NCBI GenBank assembly: GCA_002315455.1
Contig: DCGG01000025.1
Coordinates: 9,253-16,579, forward strand
Reading direction: 5' to 3'
Length of the DNA: 7,327 nt
From: Lentisphaeria bacterium UBA1784
GTDB taxonomy: Bacteria > Verrucomicrobiota > Lentisphaeria > Victivallales > Victivallaceae
Part shown: piece after piece, positions 1-6,072 of the stretch
Numbering within the stretch: position 1 is the stretch's first letter
Layout: each line of letters starts with the position of its first letter
Program-made: the position numbers and the translations under genes
Notes under the pieces: generated by a model
Databases searched by the model: none
What the model was told of the DNA's origin: nothing
The model's input: only the letters and a program-made list of their open reading frames with translations

Positions 1-1116
1 ATCCACTGCAACGACTGGATGACGGGATTGATTCCCGCCGCCGCCCGGCGGATGGGGATCCCATGCCTCTTCACGCTCCACAACATTCATACGCAGAAAG
101 CCACGCTGGAGGCCATCGAGGACCGCGGCATCGACGCCGCGCCTTTCTGGAAGAATCTCTACTATGAGCGTCCTCCCTACAACTACGAGGAGAGCCGTTC
201 CGGCAATCCGGTGGATATGCTCACCAGCGGCATTTTCGCCGCCCACTTCATCAACACGGTCAGCCCCACCTTCCTGCGGGAGATCGTGGACGGGTGGCAC
301 GGCTTCATCCCGGAATACATCCGCAACGAGATCCGGAACAAGTACTACGCCGGATGCGCAAGCGGCATCCTCAACTCTCCCGATGAGGAGTGCACGCCCC
401 AGCGGGACACCGTGTTGGTCTATCGTTACGACAGCATCAACCACGTCTCCGCGAAGAAGGTGAACAAGATCGCCTTTCAGGAGCACACCGGGCTGAAGAT
501 CGATCAGAACGCCCCCCTCTTTTTCTGGCCGAACCGGCTGGACCCGGTGCAGAAGGGATGCCAACTGCTGGCGGAGATCACCTACGAACTGATCCACAAG
601 TACTACAAGGAGGGATTGCAGATCGCCATTGTAGCCAACGGCAGTTACCAGCAGGTTTTCCGGGACATTGCGGGATTCCACAACTTCCACGACCGGCTTC
701 TCGTGTGTGACTTCGACGAGACGCTGTCGCATCAGGCTTTCGCGGCCAGCGACTTCGTGCTGGTCCCCTCGCTTTTCGAGCCCTGCGGACTGCCGCAGAT
801 GACCAGCCAGTATTACGGATCGCTCCCGGTGGTGCACAACACCGGAGGACTGCACGATACGGTGCAGCATCTCTCCTATGACGGCACCATCGGCAACGGT
901 TTCGTCTTCAACGACTACGATTCCAACGGACTGCGCTGGGCGGTGGATCAGGCCATGGATTTCTTCCGCAAGCCGGAAGCCTTCCGCGCCAAGGTCATCT
1001 CCCGGGTCATGGAGGAGGCGAAACAGCGCTTCAACCATGACGTGACGGCGCAGGGATACATCGACATCTACGAATCCATGCTGGACCGTCCCCTCGTCAA
1101 TCCGGAGCAGAATTGA
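1..1116 (+). CDS. glgA: Glycogen (starch) synthase, GT5 family, 3' part only (5' end outside window)
   Basis: Transfers glucose from a nucleotide sugar (normally ADP-glucose) to the non-reducing end of an alpha-1,4-glucan in the cytoplasm. The reading frame is open from the first base, so the first in-frame ATG at 19 is internal; 371 codons are visible. Seen: HCNDWMTGLIP at visible residues 2-12 (the GT5 H.DW..gliP motif), NRLDPVQKG at 178-186 (the R..K pair that binds the sugar-nucleotide phosphates in the family), and LFEPCGLPQM from 258 with E260, followed by the TGGL motif at 281-284 and DTV. These C-terminal-domain motifs are diagnostic of GT5. The N-terminal Rossmann domain with the K.GGL motif is missing because of the window edge, not a mutation. 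Oddities: the canonical LNG(I/V)D...W.P segment reads LNSPDEECTPQRD, and the usual Arg before TGGL is replaced (VVHNTGGL). The branching-enzyme gene follows 3 bp after the stop. Donor specificity cannot be read from sequence alone. Confidence 0.93.
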   Translation: MHCNDWMTGLIPAAARRMGIPCLFTLHNIHTQKATLEAIEDRGIDAAPFWKNLYYERPPYNYEESRSGNPVDMLTSGIFAAHFINTVSPTFLREIVDGWHGFIPEYIRNEIRNKYYAGCASGILNSPDEECTPQRDTVLVYRYDSINHVSAKKVNKIAFQEHTGLKIDQNAPLFFWPNRLDPVQKGCQLLAEITYELIHKYYKEGLQIAIVANGSYQQVFRDIAGFHNFHDRLLVCDFDETLSHQAFAASDFVLVPSLFEPCGLPQMTSQYYGSLPVVHNTGGLHDTVQHLSYDGTIGNGFVFNDYDSNGLRWAVDQAMDFFRKPEAFRAKVISRVMEEAKQRFNHDVTAQGYIDIYESMLDRPLVNPEQN

Positions 1117-1119
1117 TCC

Positions 1120-3114
1120 ATGAAGCGGAAGGGAATCGCTCCGGGAAACCTGCCTTGCTCTTTGGCGGACGATCCGTGGCTGGACCCCTACCGGGAGAAA
1201 CTCCGGGAGCGTGCACGCCGGGCGGATGCCTTGGAATTGCGCCTCACCGGCGGGCGGAGCACGCTGGCGGATTTCGCCTCCGGCCACGAATATTTCGGCA
1301 TCCACAGGTGCGACGGCAAGTGGATTTTCCGGGAGTGGGCGCCCAATGCCGCCGGAATCACCCTGAAAGGGGACTTCTCCAACTGGGAGTTGCGGCCAGA
1401 ATTCCAATACCGGAAACTGGAGAACGGCGTCTGGGAACTTGTGACTGACGATCCTGCCATCCGGCGGGGAATGCACTTCCTCATGCACGTCCAGTGGCCG
1501 GGAGGGGAGGGGGACCGGATCCCTGTCTTCGCCAGGGAAGTGGTGCAGGACGATGACACCAAACTCTTTTCCGCGCTGATCCCGGCGGAGGATGGCTACG
1601 TTTTTCGGAATCCGGCTCCCAAGCGCCCGGAAGCGCTCCTGATTTATGAGAGCCACGTGGGTATGGCGCAGGAGGCTCCGAAGGTGGGAACCTTCGACGA
1701 ATACCGTATCAACGTCCTGCCGCGGGTGGCGGCATCCGGCTACAATACGCTGCAGCTGATGGCGGTGATGTCCCATCCCTACTATGGGAGTTTCGGTTAC
1801 CACGTGGCCAATTTCTTTGTGGTTTCCAGCCGTTTCGGGACGCCCCGGCAGTTCAAGGAACTGGTGGATGCCGCCCACGGCATGGGGCTCCGGGTCATCA
1901 TCGACCTCGTGCATTCCCACGCGGTGCGGAACGAGGCGGAAGGGCTCGCCCGGATCGATGGTACCCGGACCGCCTACTTCCATGCCGGAGAGAGGGGAGT
2001 CCATTCCGCTTGGGACTCACTCTGCTTCGACTACGGGAAGACGGAGGTCCTGCACTTTCTGCTCTCCAACTGCCGCTACTATCTGGACGAGTTCCGCGTG
2101 GACGGCTTCCGCTTCGACGGCGTCACCAGCATGCTCTACCGTCACCACGGGTTGAACAAGGTTTTCACCGGCTACGACGACTACTTCGGGCCCGACGTGG
2201 ATGAGGACGCTCTCGCGTATCTCACTCTCGCCAATCGGGTGATCCATGCGGTGGACCCGGAAGCCGTCACCGTGGCGGAGGACGTGAGCGGTCTGCCCGG
2301 TCTGGCCTCGCCGGAAGGGGCTGGCTTCGACTACCGCATGGCCATGGGTGTTTCGGATATGTGGTTCAAGCTCTTCGACGTTCCGGACGAGAACTGGAAC
2401 ATGTTCTACCTCGCTCACGAACTTCTGAACCGCCGCAGGGACGAACGGGCCGTGGGCTACGTGGAGTGCCACGATCAGGCCATCGTGGGGGGCAAGACCG
2501 CCATGTTCACGCTGGCGGACGCGGCGATGTACGACTCCATGGACCTCAACTCCTCCAATCCCGTCATCGACCGGGCCATGGCGCTGCACAAGATGACCCG
2601 GCTGGCGACGGCGGCGGCGGCGGGGCACGGATACCTGAACTTCATGGGTAACGAGTTTGGCCACCCGGAGTGGATCGACTTCCCCCGGGAGGGGAACAAC
2701 TGGTCCATGTGGCACGCCCGGCGGCAGTGGTCTCTCGCGGACGATCCGAATTTGCGGTTCCGTTTTCTGCGGGAGTTCGACCGGAAGATGCTGGCTTTGC
2801 TCCGGCAGGCGGGGTTTTACGGCGCGGCGCCCCAGATCGTCCGGGTGGATAACGAAAAGAAAGTGGTGATCTTCGAGCGGGACGGATACTGGTTCCTTTT
2901 CAACTTCCACCCGGTCTGCAGTTATTCCGACTATGCCTTCGAGGTACCGGAGGGCCGTTTTGAAACGGTCCTGGACAGCGACGCTCCGGAGTTCGGCGGA
3001 TTTTCTCTGCGTCGGCCGGGGCAGACCTACTACACCTTTGGCAAGGATTCTCTGCGGGTGATCGCCTGCTATCTGCCCTGCCGCACGGCGCTGGTGCTTC
3101 ACCGCGTTTCATGA
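1120..3114 (+). CDS. glgB: 1,4-alpha-glucan branching enzyme, GH13 family, eukaryote-like (subfamily 8) type
   Basis: Cuts alpha-1,4-glucan chains and re-attaches them through alpha-1,6 bonds, completing glycogen with the synthase encoded just upstream. The 664 residues are about normal for the family. An N-terminal linker and a CBM48-like beta domain (about 50-150, with FREWAPNA and GDFSNW) precede the GH13 barrel. Visible motifs: IDLVHSH at 261-267, DGFRFDGVTSM at 328-338 with nucleophile D333, VAEDVSG at 385-391 with acid/base E387, and ECHDQ at 449-453 with transition-state Asp D452. The segments SHPYYGSFGYHVANFF, LLSNCRYYLDEFRVDGF and LNFMGNEFGHPEW closely follow the animal/plant GBE type rather than the E. 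coli GlgB type (from memory of the families). A C-terminal beta domain ends the protein. The ATG at 1120 is 3 bp after the glgA stop. GGAG at 1104-1107 lies 12 nt upstream, a weak site, so coupling to upstream translation is likely. No catalytic residue is missing. Confidence 0.95.
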   Translation: MKRKGIAPGNLPCSLADDPWLDPYREKLRERARRADALELRLTGGRSTLADFASGHEYFGIHRCDGKWIFREWAPNAAGITLKGDFSNWELRPEFQYRKLENGVWELVTDDPAIRRGMHFLMHVQWPGGEGDRIPVFAREVVQDDDTKLFSALIPAEDGYVFRNPAPKRPEALLIYESHVGMAQEAPKVGTFDEYRINVLPRVAASGYNTLQLMAVMSHPYYGSFGYHVANFFVVSSRFGTPRQFKELVDAAHGMGLRVIIDLVHSHAVRNEAEGLARIDGTRTAYFHAGERGVHSAWDSLCFDYGKTEVLHFLLSNCRYYLDEFRVDGFRFDGVTSMLYRHHGLNKVFTGYDDYFGPDVDEDALAYLTLANRVIHAVDPEAVTVAEDVSGLPGLASPEGAGFDYRMAMGVSDMWFKLFDVPDENWNMFYLAHELLNRRRDERAVGYVECHDQAIVGGKTAMFTLADAAMYDSMDLNSSNPVIDRAMALHKMTRLATAAAAGHGYLNFMGNEFGHPEWIDFPREGNNWSMWHARRQWSLADDPNLRFRFLREFDRKMLALLRQAGFYGAAPQIVRVDNEKKVVIFERDGYWFLFNFHPVCSYSDYAFEVPEGRFETVLDSDAPEFGGFSLRRPGQTYYTFGKDSLRVIACYLPCRTALVLHRVS

Positions 3115-3130
3115 GAGTCAGGATCAGCGT

Positions 3131-3136
3131 AAGGAG
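3131..3136 (+). promoter_or_regulatory. Ribosome binding site for the unassigned gene at 3145
   Basis: AAGGAG lies 8 nt before the ATG at 3145. This is the strongest Shine-Dalgarno sequence on the plus-strand unit and fixes the start at the first Met rather than at Met4. The 30-bp gap after the branching-enzyme stop has room for this site but no evident promoter or terminator, which supports co-transcription. Confidence 0.7.
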
Positions 3137-3144
3137 TTGCTGTC

Positions 3145-3867
3145 ATGTGGAATATGCTTTTGACTTTTGAGGAGACTGTCGAGACGGCGAGACGGCTTCT
3201 GGAACTGGAGTTCCAGTACGCCGAGGCCATGTGCCATCGGGAGAAGAAACTTCTGCCCGCCACCATCGGATACACGGAGTGGGGGGATCTCTGTGCGCCT
3301 CTGCCCCGGTTGAAGTGGCTGCCCCAGTTGGTGAAGGAGGGGACCCGCCATCAGCTGTTTTACGAGGCGGTGGTACCGAATCTGCGCCGGATGTTCAACG
3401 AGGCGCAAAAGACCATCCCCATGAGCAAGGGTGGCTTCCTGTGGGAGCCGCAGAGGGAGTTCGGCGCGGACCCGGATTCGCCGGAGGAGCTGCTCACGCT
3501 GCACTTCCGCAACAAGTTCGCGCCGGATTCTCCCTTCGACCACCGCGATGAACTGGAGAAGGGCCTGCTGGAGATCGTGGAGGAGTGCGAATCCGGACAC
3601 CCCGGCATCAAACGGGTCCAGTGTGCCGGCTGGCTCAACAATCTCCCCGCCTTTCTGTCGCTCTTTCCGGCGGAGTGGAACGAGGAGCGCACGCTCTGTT
3701 TCCCCATGGAAGGTTCCATCGGCTGGTGGGGTTCTTTCATAGACCGCCGCGGACACTTCCACGAGGGTCGCGCGGAGAAGTTCCTGCGGCTGGGCGGATT
3801 CACCTGCCCCGGCATTCACTGCCGCTGTACGCTGGCCGCGCTGAAGGCCCACCTGAAGCAGGCCTGA
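3145..3867 (+). CDS. Protein of unknown function, last gene of the glycogen unit
   Basis: I do not recognise a named family. The 240-residue product has no signal peptide or membrane segment and looks cytoplasmic. The N-terminal part (1-100) is helical and charged, with several Trp residues. A region rich in acidic residues and Pro spans about 100-150. The C-terminal part looks most conserved: CAGWLNNLPAFLSLFP at 160-175, SIGWWGSFIDRRGHFHEG at 191-208, then CPGIHCRC at 221-228, a C-x4-C-x-C cluster near two His (204, 206) that could bind metal or be redox active. The pattern (S/A)GWL.NLPaf..LFP followed by WG.FiDR.G recalls, from memory only, uncharacterised bacterial proteins with GSWLYN..aYrrLFP and GqFlDr.G motifs; this is not a functional assignment. 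It begins 30 bp after the branching-enzyme gene with a good ribosome binding site, so it is probably co-expressed with the glycogen genes, though it may simply be a passenger. High confidence that it is coding; function unknown. Confidence 0.82.
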   Translation: MWNMLLTFEETVETARRLLELEFQYAEAMCHREKKLLPATIGYTEWGDLCAPLPRLKWLPQLVKEGTRHQLFYEAVVPNLRRMFNEAQKTIPMSKGGFLWEPQREFGADPDSPEELLTLHFRNKFAPDSPFDHRDELEKGLLEIVEECESGHPGIKRVQCAGWLNNLPAFLSLFPAEWNEERTLCFPMEGSIGWWGSFIDRRGHFHEGRAEKFLRLGGFTCPGIHCRCTLAALKAHLKQA

Positions 3868-3892
3868 CCCGCTGCCTTCGGGCCGGCGTCAG
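3864..3892. terminator. Possible bidirectional terminator hairpin between convergent genes
   Basis: An imperfect inverted repeat can be drawn as CTGA, two unpaired C, CGCTG, CC, loop TTCG, GG, one unpaired C, CGGCG, TCAG. This gives about 11 pairs, including one G-T pair, closed by a C(UUCG)G tetraloop. It includes the TGA of the plus-strand gene (3865-3867) and the TGA of the minus-strand gene (complement of 3889-3891). No T-run follows on either strand, so it is not a classical intrinsic terminator. It may instead protect 3' ends or act with another factor. Position at the only convergent junction supports the call. Confidence 0.4.
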
Positions 3893-4590
3893 ATCAGGAT
3901 GCACAGCAAGAAGGAGATGGCGTTGACCATCCCGTGGAGCATCCAGCAGGAGAGGAAGGAGCGGGTCCGCGCGTAGGCGATCTGGAATCCGATGCCGTAG
4001 AGGAGGAGCGTGACCACGCCCGGCAGGTGGAAATGCACTCCGCTGAAGATCGCCGCCGTCCCGATCAGAGCAGGAAAGGGCCCCCAATGGTTCAGCAGTT
4101 CATGGATCCCCCTGCGGAAGATCAGCTCCTCGAAGGCCGGGATTACCACCGCCACCTGCAGAAAGAATCCGATTCGCATCCCCGGCGCGGGGAAAGATCG
4201 GATCAGAAGTTGCAGTTCCTGGGGCTTCACCGGATAACGGAGCCAGGTGAGAAACGCTCCCCACGCCCCGGCGGCAACCGCTCCCGCCGCAAAGATCAGC
4301 GCTCCCCAGATGAAAAGGTGCAGTATCGTCCGGCCGGAGAGCCGCGGCAGACCAAGAACCTTCGGGAGCGGTCCGGCGGAGGCGCAGACCTGCACTCCCG
4401 TGAGCAGAAACAGCAGCGTTCCCCCGAGGCAGAGCCAGGGGAAGGCGGGTGAGGCGAAGGGGACGCCTCCCGACACGATGAGAAAGGGGAAGAAATAATT
4501 TGCGAGGAAGAGGCCGCAGAGCGTCAGGATCCGCAGGGGGCCCAGAGGAACGTCTCCGGAGAAAAGACTGATTTCCGTTGGCCGGTTCAT
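3889..4590 (-). CDS. CPBP-family intramembrane metalloprotease (CAAX/Abi type)
   Basis: A 233-residue polytopic membrane protein. Hydrophobic segments lie at about 20-40, 52-72, 91-115, 141-158, 174-188, 193-207 and 212-232. Family motifs are present in order: EELIFRRG with E154, E155 and R159 (the EExxxR motif), FSGVHFH with F182 and H186 (FxxxH), and HGMVN with H219 and N223 (HxxxN-type third motif). In the family these Glu and His residues form the active site of a protease of the Rce1/CPBP group inside the membrane. Substrates of most bacterial members are unknown. The ATG overlaps the tsaE stop as ATGA (4590-4587) and no strong ribosome binding site precedes it, so translation is probably coupled. 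It is the last gene of the thiL-tsaE transcript. No bacteriocin or peptide gene is next to it, so a role in immunity or peptide maturation cannot be inferred. Family confident, role unknown. Confidence 0.88.
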   Translation of the reverse strand: MNRPTEISLFSGDVPLGPLRILTLCGLFLANYFFPFLIVSGGVPFASPAFPWLCLGGTLLFLLTGVQVCASAGPLPKVLGLPRLSGRTILHLFIWGALIFAAGAVAAGAWGAFLTWLRYPVKPQELQLLIRSFPAPGMRIGFFLQVAVVIPAFEELIFRRGIHELLNHWGPFPALIGTAAIFSGVHFHLPGVVTLLLYGIGFQIAYARTRSFLSCWMLHGMVNAISFLLCILI

Positions 4591-5021
4591 CGCGTAAGAC
4601 GCAGTTCCCGGGTGTGGTCATCCAGATGCCGAATGGAGATCTCGATGACCTCCTTCGGGAGCAGGGATGCGATGCGGTCCGGCCACTCGATCAGCACGAC
4701 GTTGGAGGGATCATCGAGGATCTCGTCCACACCGAAGGCCAGACCTGCGGCGGCATCGCTGATCCGGTAGAGGTCCAGATGGCAGAGGCGGCCGCCCCGG
4801 GGGAGTTCGTACTCCTGCGCGATGGTGTAGGTGGGGCTGGAGACCGGCTCCGTGATCCCGAGGCCCCGGGCGAATCCCCGGGCGAAAACGGTTTTGCCTG
4901 CGCCGAGGTCCCCCCGCAGCAGCAGGATGGAGTTCCCCGCAGGAAGCGAAGCGGCAAGATGCGCGGCAAACTCCTCGGTATCCGCTTCGGAATGACTGAC
5001 AAAGGTCTCTTCAATGCTCAT
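4587..5021 (-). CDS. tsaE: tRNA threonylcarbamoyladenosine biosynthesis ATPase TsaE
   Basis: TsaE is the ATPase that works with TsaB and TsaD to attach threonylcarbamoyl to A37 of ANN-decoding tRNAs in the cytoplasm. From the ATG at 5021 the protein has 144 residues, normal for the family. Visible motifs: Walker A GDLGAGKT at 37-44, the switch-like SSPTYTIAQEY at 61-71, HLDLYR at 81-86, and VLIEWPDR at 109-116 with the conserved Glu at 112. The preferred ATG overlaps the thiL stop by 11 bp. AGGAG (5036-5032) lies 10 nt before this ATG. An in-frame TTG at 5027 would add two residues but sits only 4 nt from the same site, so it is less likely. The stop overlaps the start of the following protease gene (ATGA). 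TsaB and TsaD are not in the window and must be encoded elsewhere. Confidence 0.95.
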   Translation of the reverse strand: MSIEETFVSHSEADTEEFAAHLAASLPAGNSILLLRGDLGAGKTVFARGFARGLGITEPVSSPTYTIAQEYELPRGGRLCHLDLYRISDAAAGLAFGVDEILDDPSNVVLIEWPDRIASLLPKEVIEISIRHLDDHTRELRLTR

Positions 5022-5880
5022 AGCCAAGTTTCTCCTGATGGATGAGTTCGCCGTTGGTGTCGTACAGTTCCCCGGAACCCGGGACCACGGTCCCGATGCG
5101 GGTGATGGGGGTCAACGCTTCGGGCCATTGCTCCTCCAACCCCGGGGGGGCGCAGAAGAGGAGTTCGTAGTCCTCACCGTCACTCCATGCCTGCGGAGCC
5201 GCCGCATCGGGGTGCAACGGGATCGTTTCCAACTGAAGTTTCAGCGCGACCCTGGAGGCCTTGGCCAGGCGGGCCGCATCCAGAAGCAGGCCGTCGCTTA
5301 CGTCCAGCATGGCGGTGGCCTTCCCCGCGAGGAAGCGCCCCTCTGCGAGGCGTGGGGTGAAAGAGAGGTGGCGGCCGCTGTAAAAACTGTTGCCGATCCG
5401 CCCGGTGACGTAGAGGGCGTCTCCGGCGGATGCCCCGGAGCGCAGGACCGCTTTCCCCGGTTCCACTTCGCCGAGGATGGAGAGCGTGGCGCAGAATCCT
5501 TTCTCCGGCAGGGCGGCGAGGTCTCCGCCGACGATGGAGACGTCAGCGGCGCGTCCGGCCCGCTCCGCGCCCTGGCAGAAGGTCAGGACCCGTTTCTCCG
5601 GCCACGCGCCGGCGGCGATGGTCAGCATGGCGAACCGGGGAGTCCCGCCCATGGCGGCAATGTCGCTCAGGTTCCGGTTCATCAGCTTGGCCCCGGCGGC
5701 GGCGGGATCGGTCTCGGGCAGAAAGTGAACGCCCTCGATCAGTTGATCCACGGCGGCCAGTTGAAGCATGGAACCGCCGGTTTCCAGCACCGCGCAGTCG
5801 TCGCCGGGTCCTGTCGCGACTCCCCGCCCCTGCTCCAGAGAGGGAAGCAGGGAACGCAGAAGATTGAGTTCGTTCAGCAT
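5011..5880 (-). CDS. thiL: Thiamine-monophosphate kinase
   Basis: Phosphorylates thiamine monophosphate with ATP to thiamine diphosphate, the active cofactor, as the last step of thiamine biosynthesis in the cytoplasm. Motifs, numbered from the start at 5880 (289 residues): GPGDDCAVL near 24-32, DQLIEGVHF at 45-53, NLSDIAAMGG at 70-79, VGGD at 117-120, LDVSDGLL at 192-199 and GEDYELLF at 235-242. Together they identify ThiL of the PurM/SelD-like ATP-binding superfamily. GGD is followed by Leu where Thr is common, a minor deviation. An upstream in-frame ATG at 5913 would add 11 residues. I prefer 5880 because GGAG lies 11 nt before it, the family usually begins close to the ..E..LL..L helix, and the predicted transcript start (about 5918) would leave the 5913 ATG almost leaderless. 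First gene of the thiL-tsaE-protease operon. Confidence 0.94.
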   Translation of the reverse strand: MLNELNLLRSLLPSLEQGRGVATGPGDDCAVLETGGSMLQLAAVDQLIEGVHFLPETDPAAAGAKLMNRNLSDIAAMGGTPRFAMLTIAAGAWPEKRVLTFCQGAERAGRAADVSIVGGDLAALPEKGFCATLSILGEVEPGKAVLRSGASAGDALYVTGRIGNSFYSGRHLSFTPRLAEGRFLAGKATAMLDVSDGLLLDAARLAKASRVALKLQLETIPLHPDAAAPQAWSDGEDYELLFCAPPGLEEQWPEALTPITRIGTVVPGSGELYDTNGELIHQEKLGYEH

Positions 5881-5891
5881 GTCAGAAGATT

Positions 5892-5895
5892 CTCC
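5892..5895 (-). promoter_or_regulatory. Ribosome binding site choosing the thiL start at 5880
   Basis: On the minus strand TTGGAG precedes the ATG at 5880, with 11 nt between GGAG and ATG. The alternative ATG at 5913 has only an A/C-rich stretch upstream and no purine-rich site. This supports the shorter ThiL. Confidence 0.55.
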
Positions 5896-5924
5896 AAGGT
5901 CGGCACAACGCATTGTCGTTGTAT

Positions 5925-5953
5925 AAAATACTCTGAAAACGCCTTCCTTTCAA
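5925..5953 (-). promoter_or_regulatory. Predicted sigma70-type promoter of the thiL operon
   Basis: Read on the minus strand: -35 TTGAAA (5953-5948), a 17-bp spacer, and -10 TATTTT (5930-5925). The -35 box is close to TTGACA (5/6); the -10 box matches TATAAT at 4/6. Transcription would begin near 5918, giving a leader of about 38 nt before the preferred thiL ATG. The region is clearly more AT-rich than the surrounding genes. Prediction only. Confidence 0.5.
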
Positions 5954-5977
5954 GGGGAATGACTCTTGAAAACGCCT
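5931..5977. repeat. Pair of 14/15-bp direct repeats in the divergent control region
   Basis: CTCTGAAAACGCCT at 5931-5944 and CTCTTGAAAACGCCT at 5963-5977 differ only by one extra T. They start 32 bp apart, close to three helical turns. The first copy lies in the spacer of the predicted thiL promoter, the second over the -35 box of the predicted plus-strand promoter. This would suit a DNA-binding regulator site; its identity is unknown. Confidence 0.6.
5948..5971. repeat. Inverted repeat linking the two divergent -35 boxes
   Basis: TTTCAAG (5948-5954) and CTTGAAA (5965-5971) are perfect 7-bp arms separated by 10 bp. Each arm contains the -35 box of one of the two divergent promoters. It may be a regulator operator, or a by-product of two similar -35 boxes facing away from each other. 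Confidence 0.55.
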
Positions 5978-5993
5978 CAAAGATGAGTATATT
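5966..5993 (+). promoter_or_regulatory. Predicted sigma70-type promoter of the asparagine-synthetase-like gene
   Basis: -35 TTGAAA (5966-5971), a 16-bp spacer, -10 TATATT (5988-5993); each box matches the consensus at 5/6. Transcription would start near 6000, leaving about 73 nt of leader before the ATG at 6073. It lies back to back with the thiL promoter. Prediction only. Confidence 0.5.
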
Positions 5994-6018
5994 AACTCAC
6001 GGATACCGTATCTTGCTC

Positions 6019-6040
6019 AAAAAGCCGTCCCGGGACCGGC
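6019..6040 (-). terminator. Possible small intrinsic terminator on the minus strand, or leader hairpin on the plus strand
   Basis: A perfect 10-bp palindrome GTCCCGGGAC lies at 6027-6036, flanked by GCC (6024-6026) and GGC (6038-6040). On the minus strand it can form a 6-bp stem with one bulged G and a CCGG loop, directly followed by TTTTT (complement of 6019-6023). That would stop antisense transcription leaving the asparagine-synthetase-like gene before it reaches the divergent promoters. On the plus strand the same bases lie in the mRNA leader. An alternative plus-strand stem pairs TCCCGG (6028-6033) with CCGGGA (6040-6045). The stem is short, so this is tentative. Confidence 0.3.
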
Positions 6041-6060
6041 CGGGAAGCATACATCGCAAA

Positions 6061-6066
6061 AGGGAG
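6061..6066 (+). promoter_or_regulatory. Ribosome binding site of the asparagine-synthetase-like gene
   Basis: AGGGAG lies 6 nt before the ATG at 6073. It matters because it fixes a start at which the protein has no cysteine at position 2; the in-frame codons immediately upstream offer no alternative start followed by Cys. Confidence 0.65.
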
Positions 6067-6072
6067 AGTCGC

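Noticed and set aside
2604..2623. GGC/GCG trinucleotide run
   Set aside because: It encodes a short Ala run (TAAAAG) in a position where branching enzymes have small residues; ordinary for GC-rich coding sequence.
2017..3102. Open frame of 361 codons on the minus strand
   Set aside because: It lies wholly inside the branching-enzyme gene, whose catalytic motifs are intact. The antisense product is Arg/Val/His/Pro-rich and low in complexity, as expected from a GC-rich gene read backwards.
3124..3852. Open frame of 242 codons on the minus strand, opposite the unassigned gene
   Set aside because: The plus-strand frame has the good ribosome binding site, operon spacing and balanced composition with motif-like Trp/Cys blocks. 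The antisense product is biased and its start has no support.
3889..4590. Bacteriocin self-immunity or abortive-infection role for the CPBP protein
   Set aside because: No peptide precursor, transporter or defence gene is adjacent; the neighbours are housekeeping genes, so family membership alone does not support such a role.
3934..4621. Overlapping open frames on both strands across the protease gene
   Set aside because: The frame with hydrophobic membrane segments and the EExxxR, FxxxH and HxxxN motifs is the real gene; the others are charged or Arg/Pro-rich shadows.
5881..5913. Longer ThiL starting at the ATG at 5913
   Set aside because: No ribosome binding site precedes it, it would lie about 5 nt from the predicted transcript start, and the extra 11 residues do not resemble the usual ThiL start.
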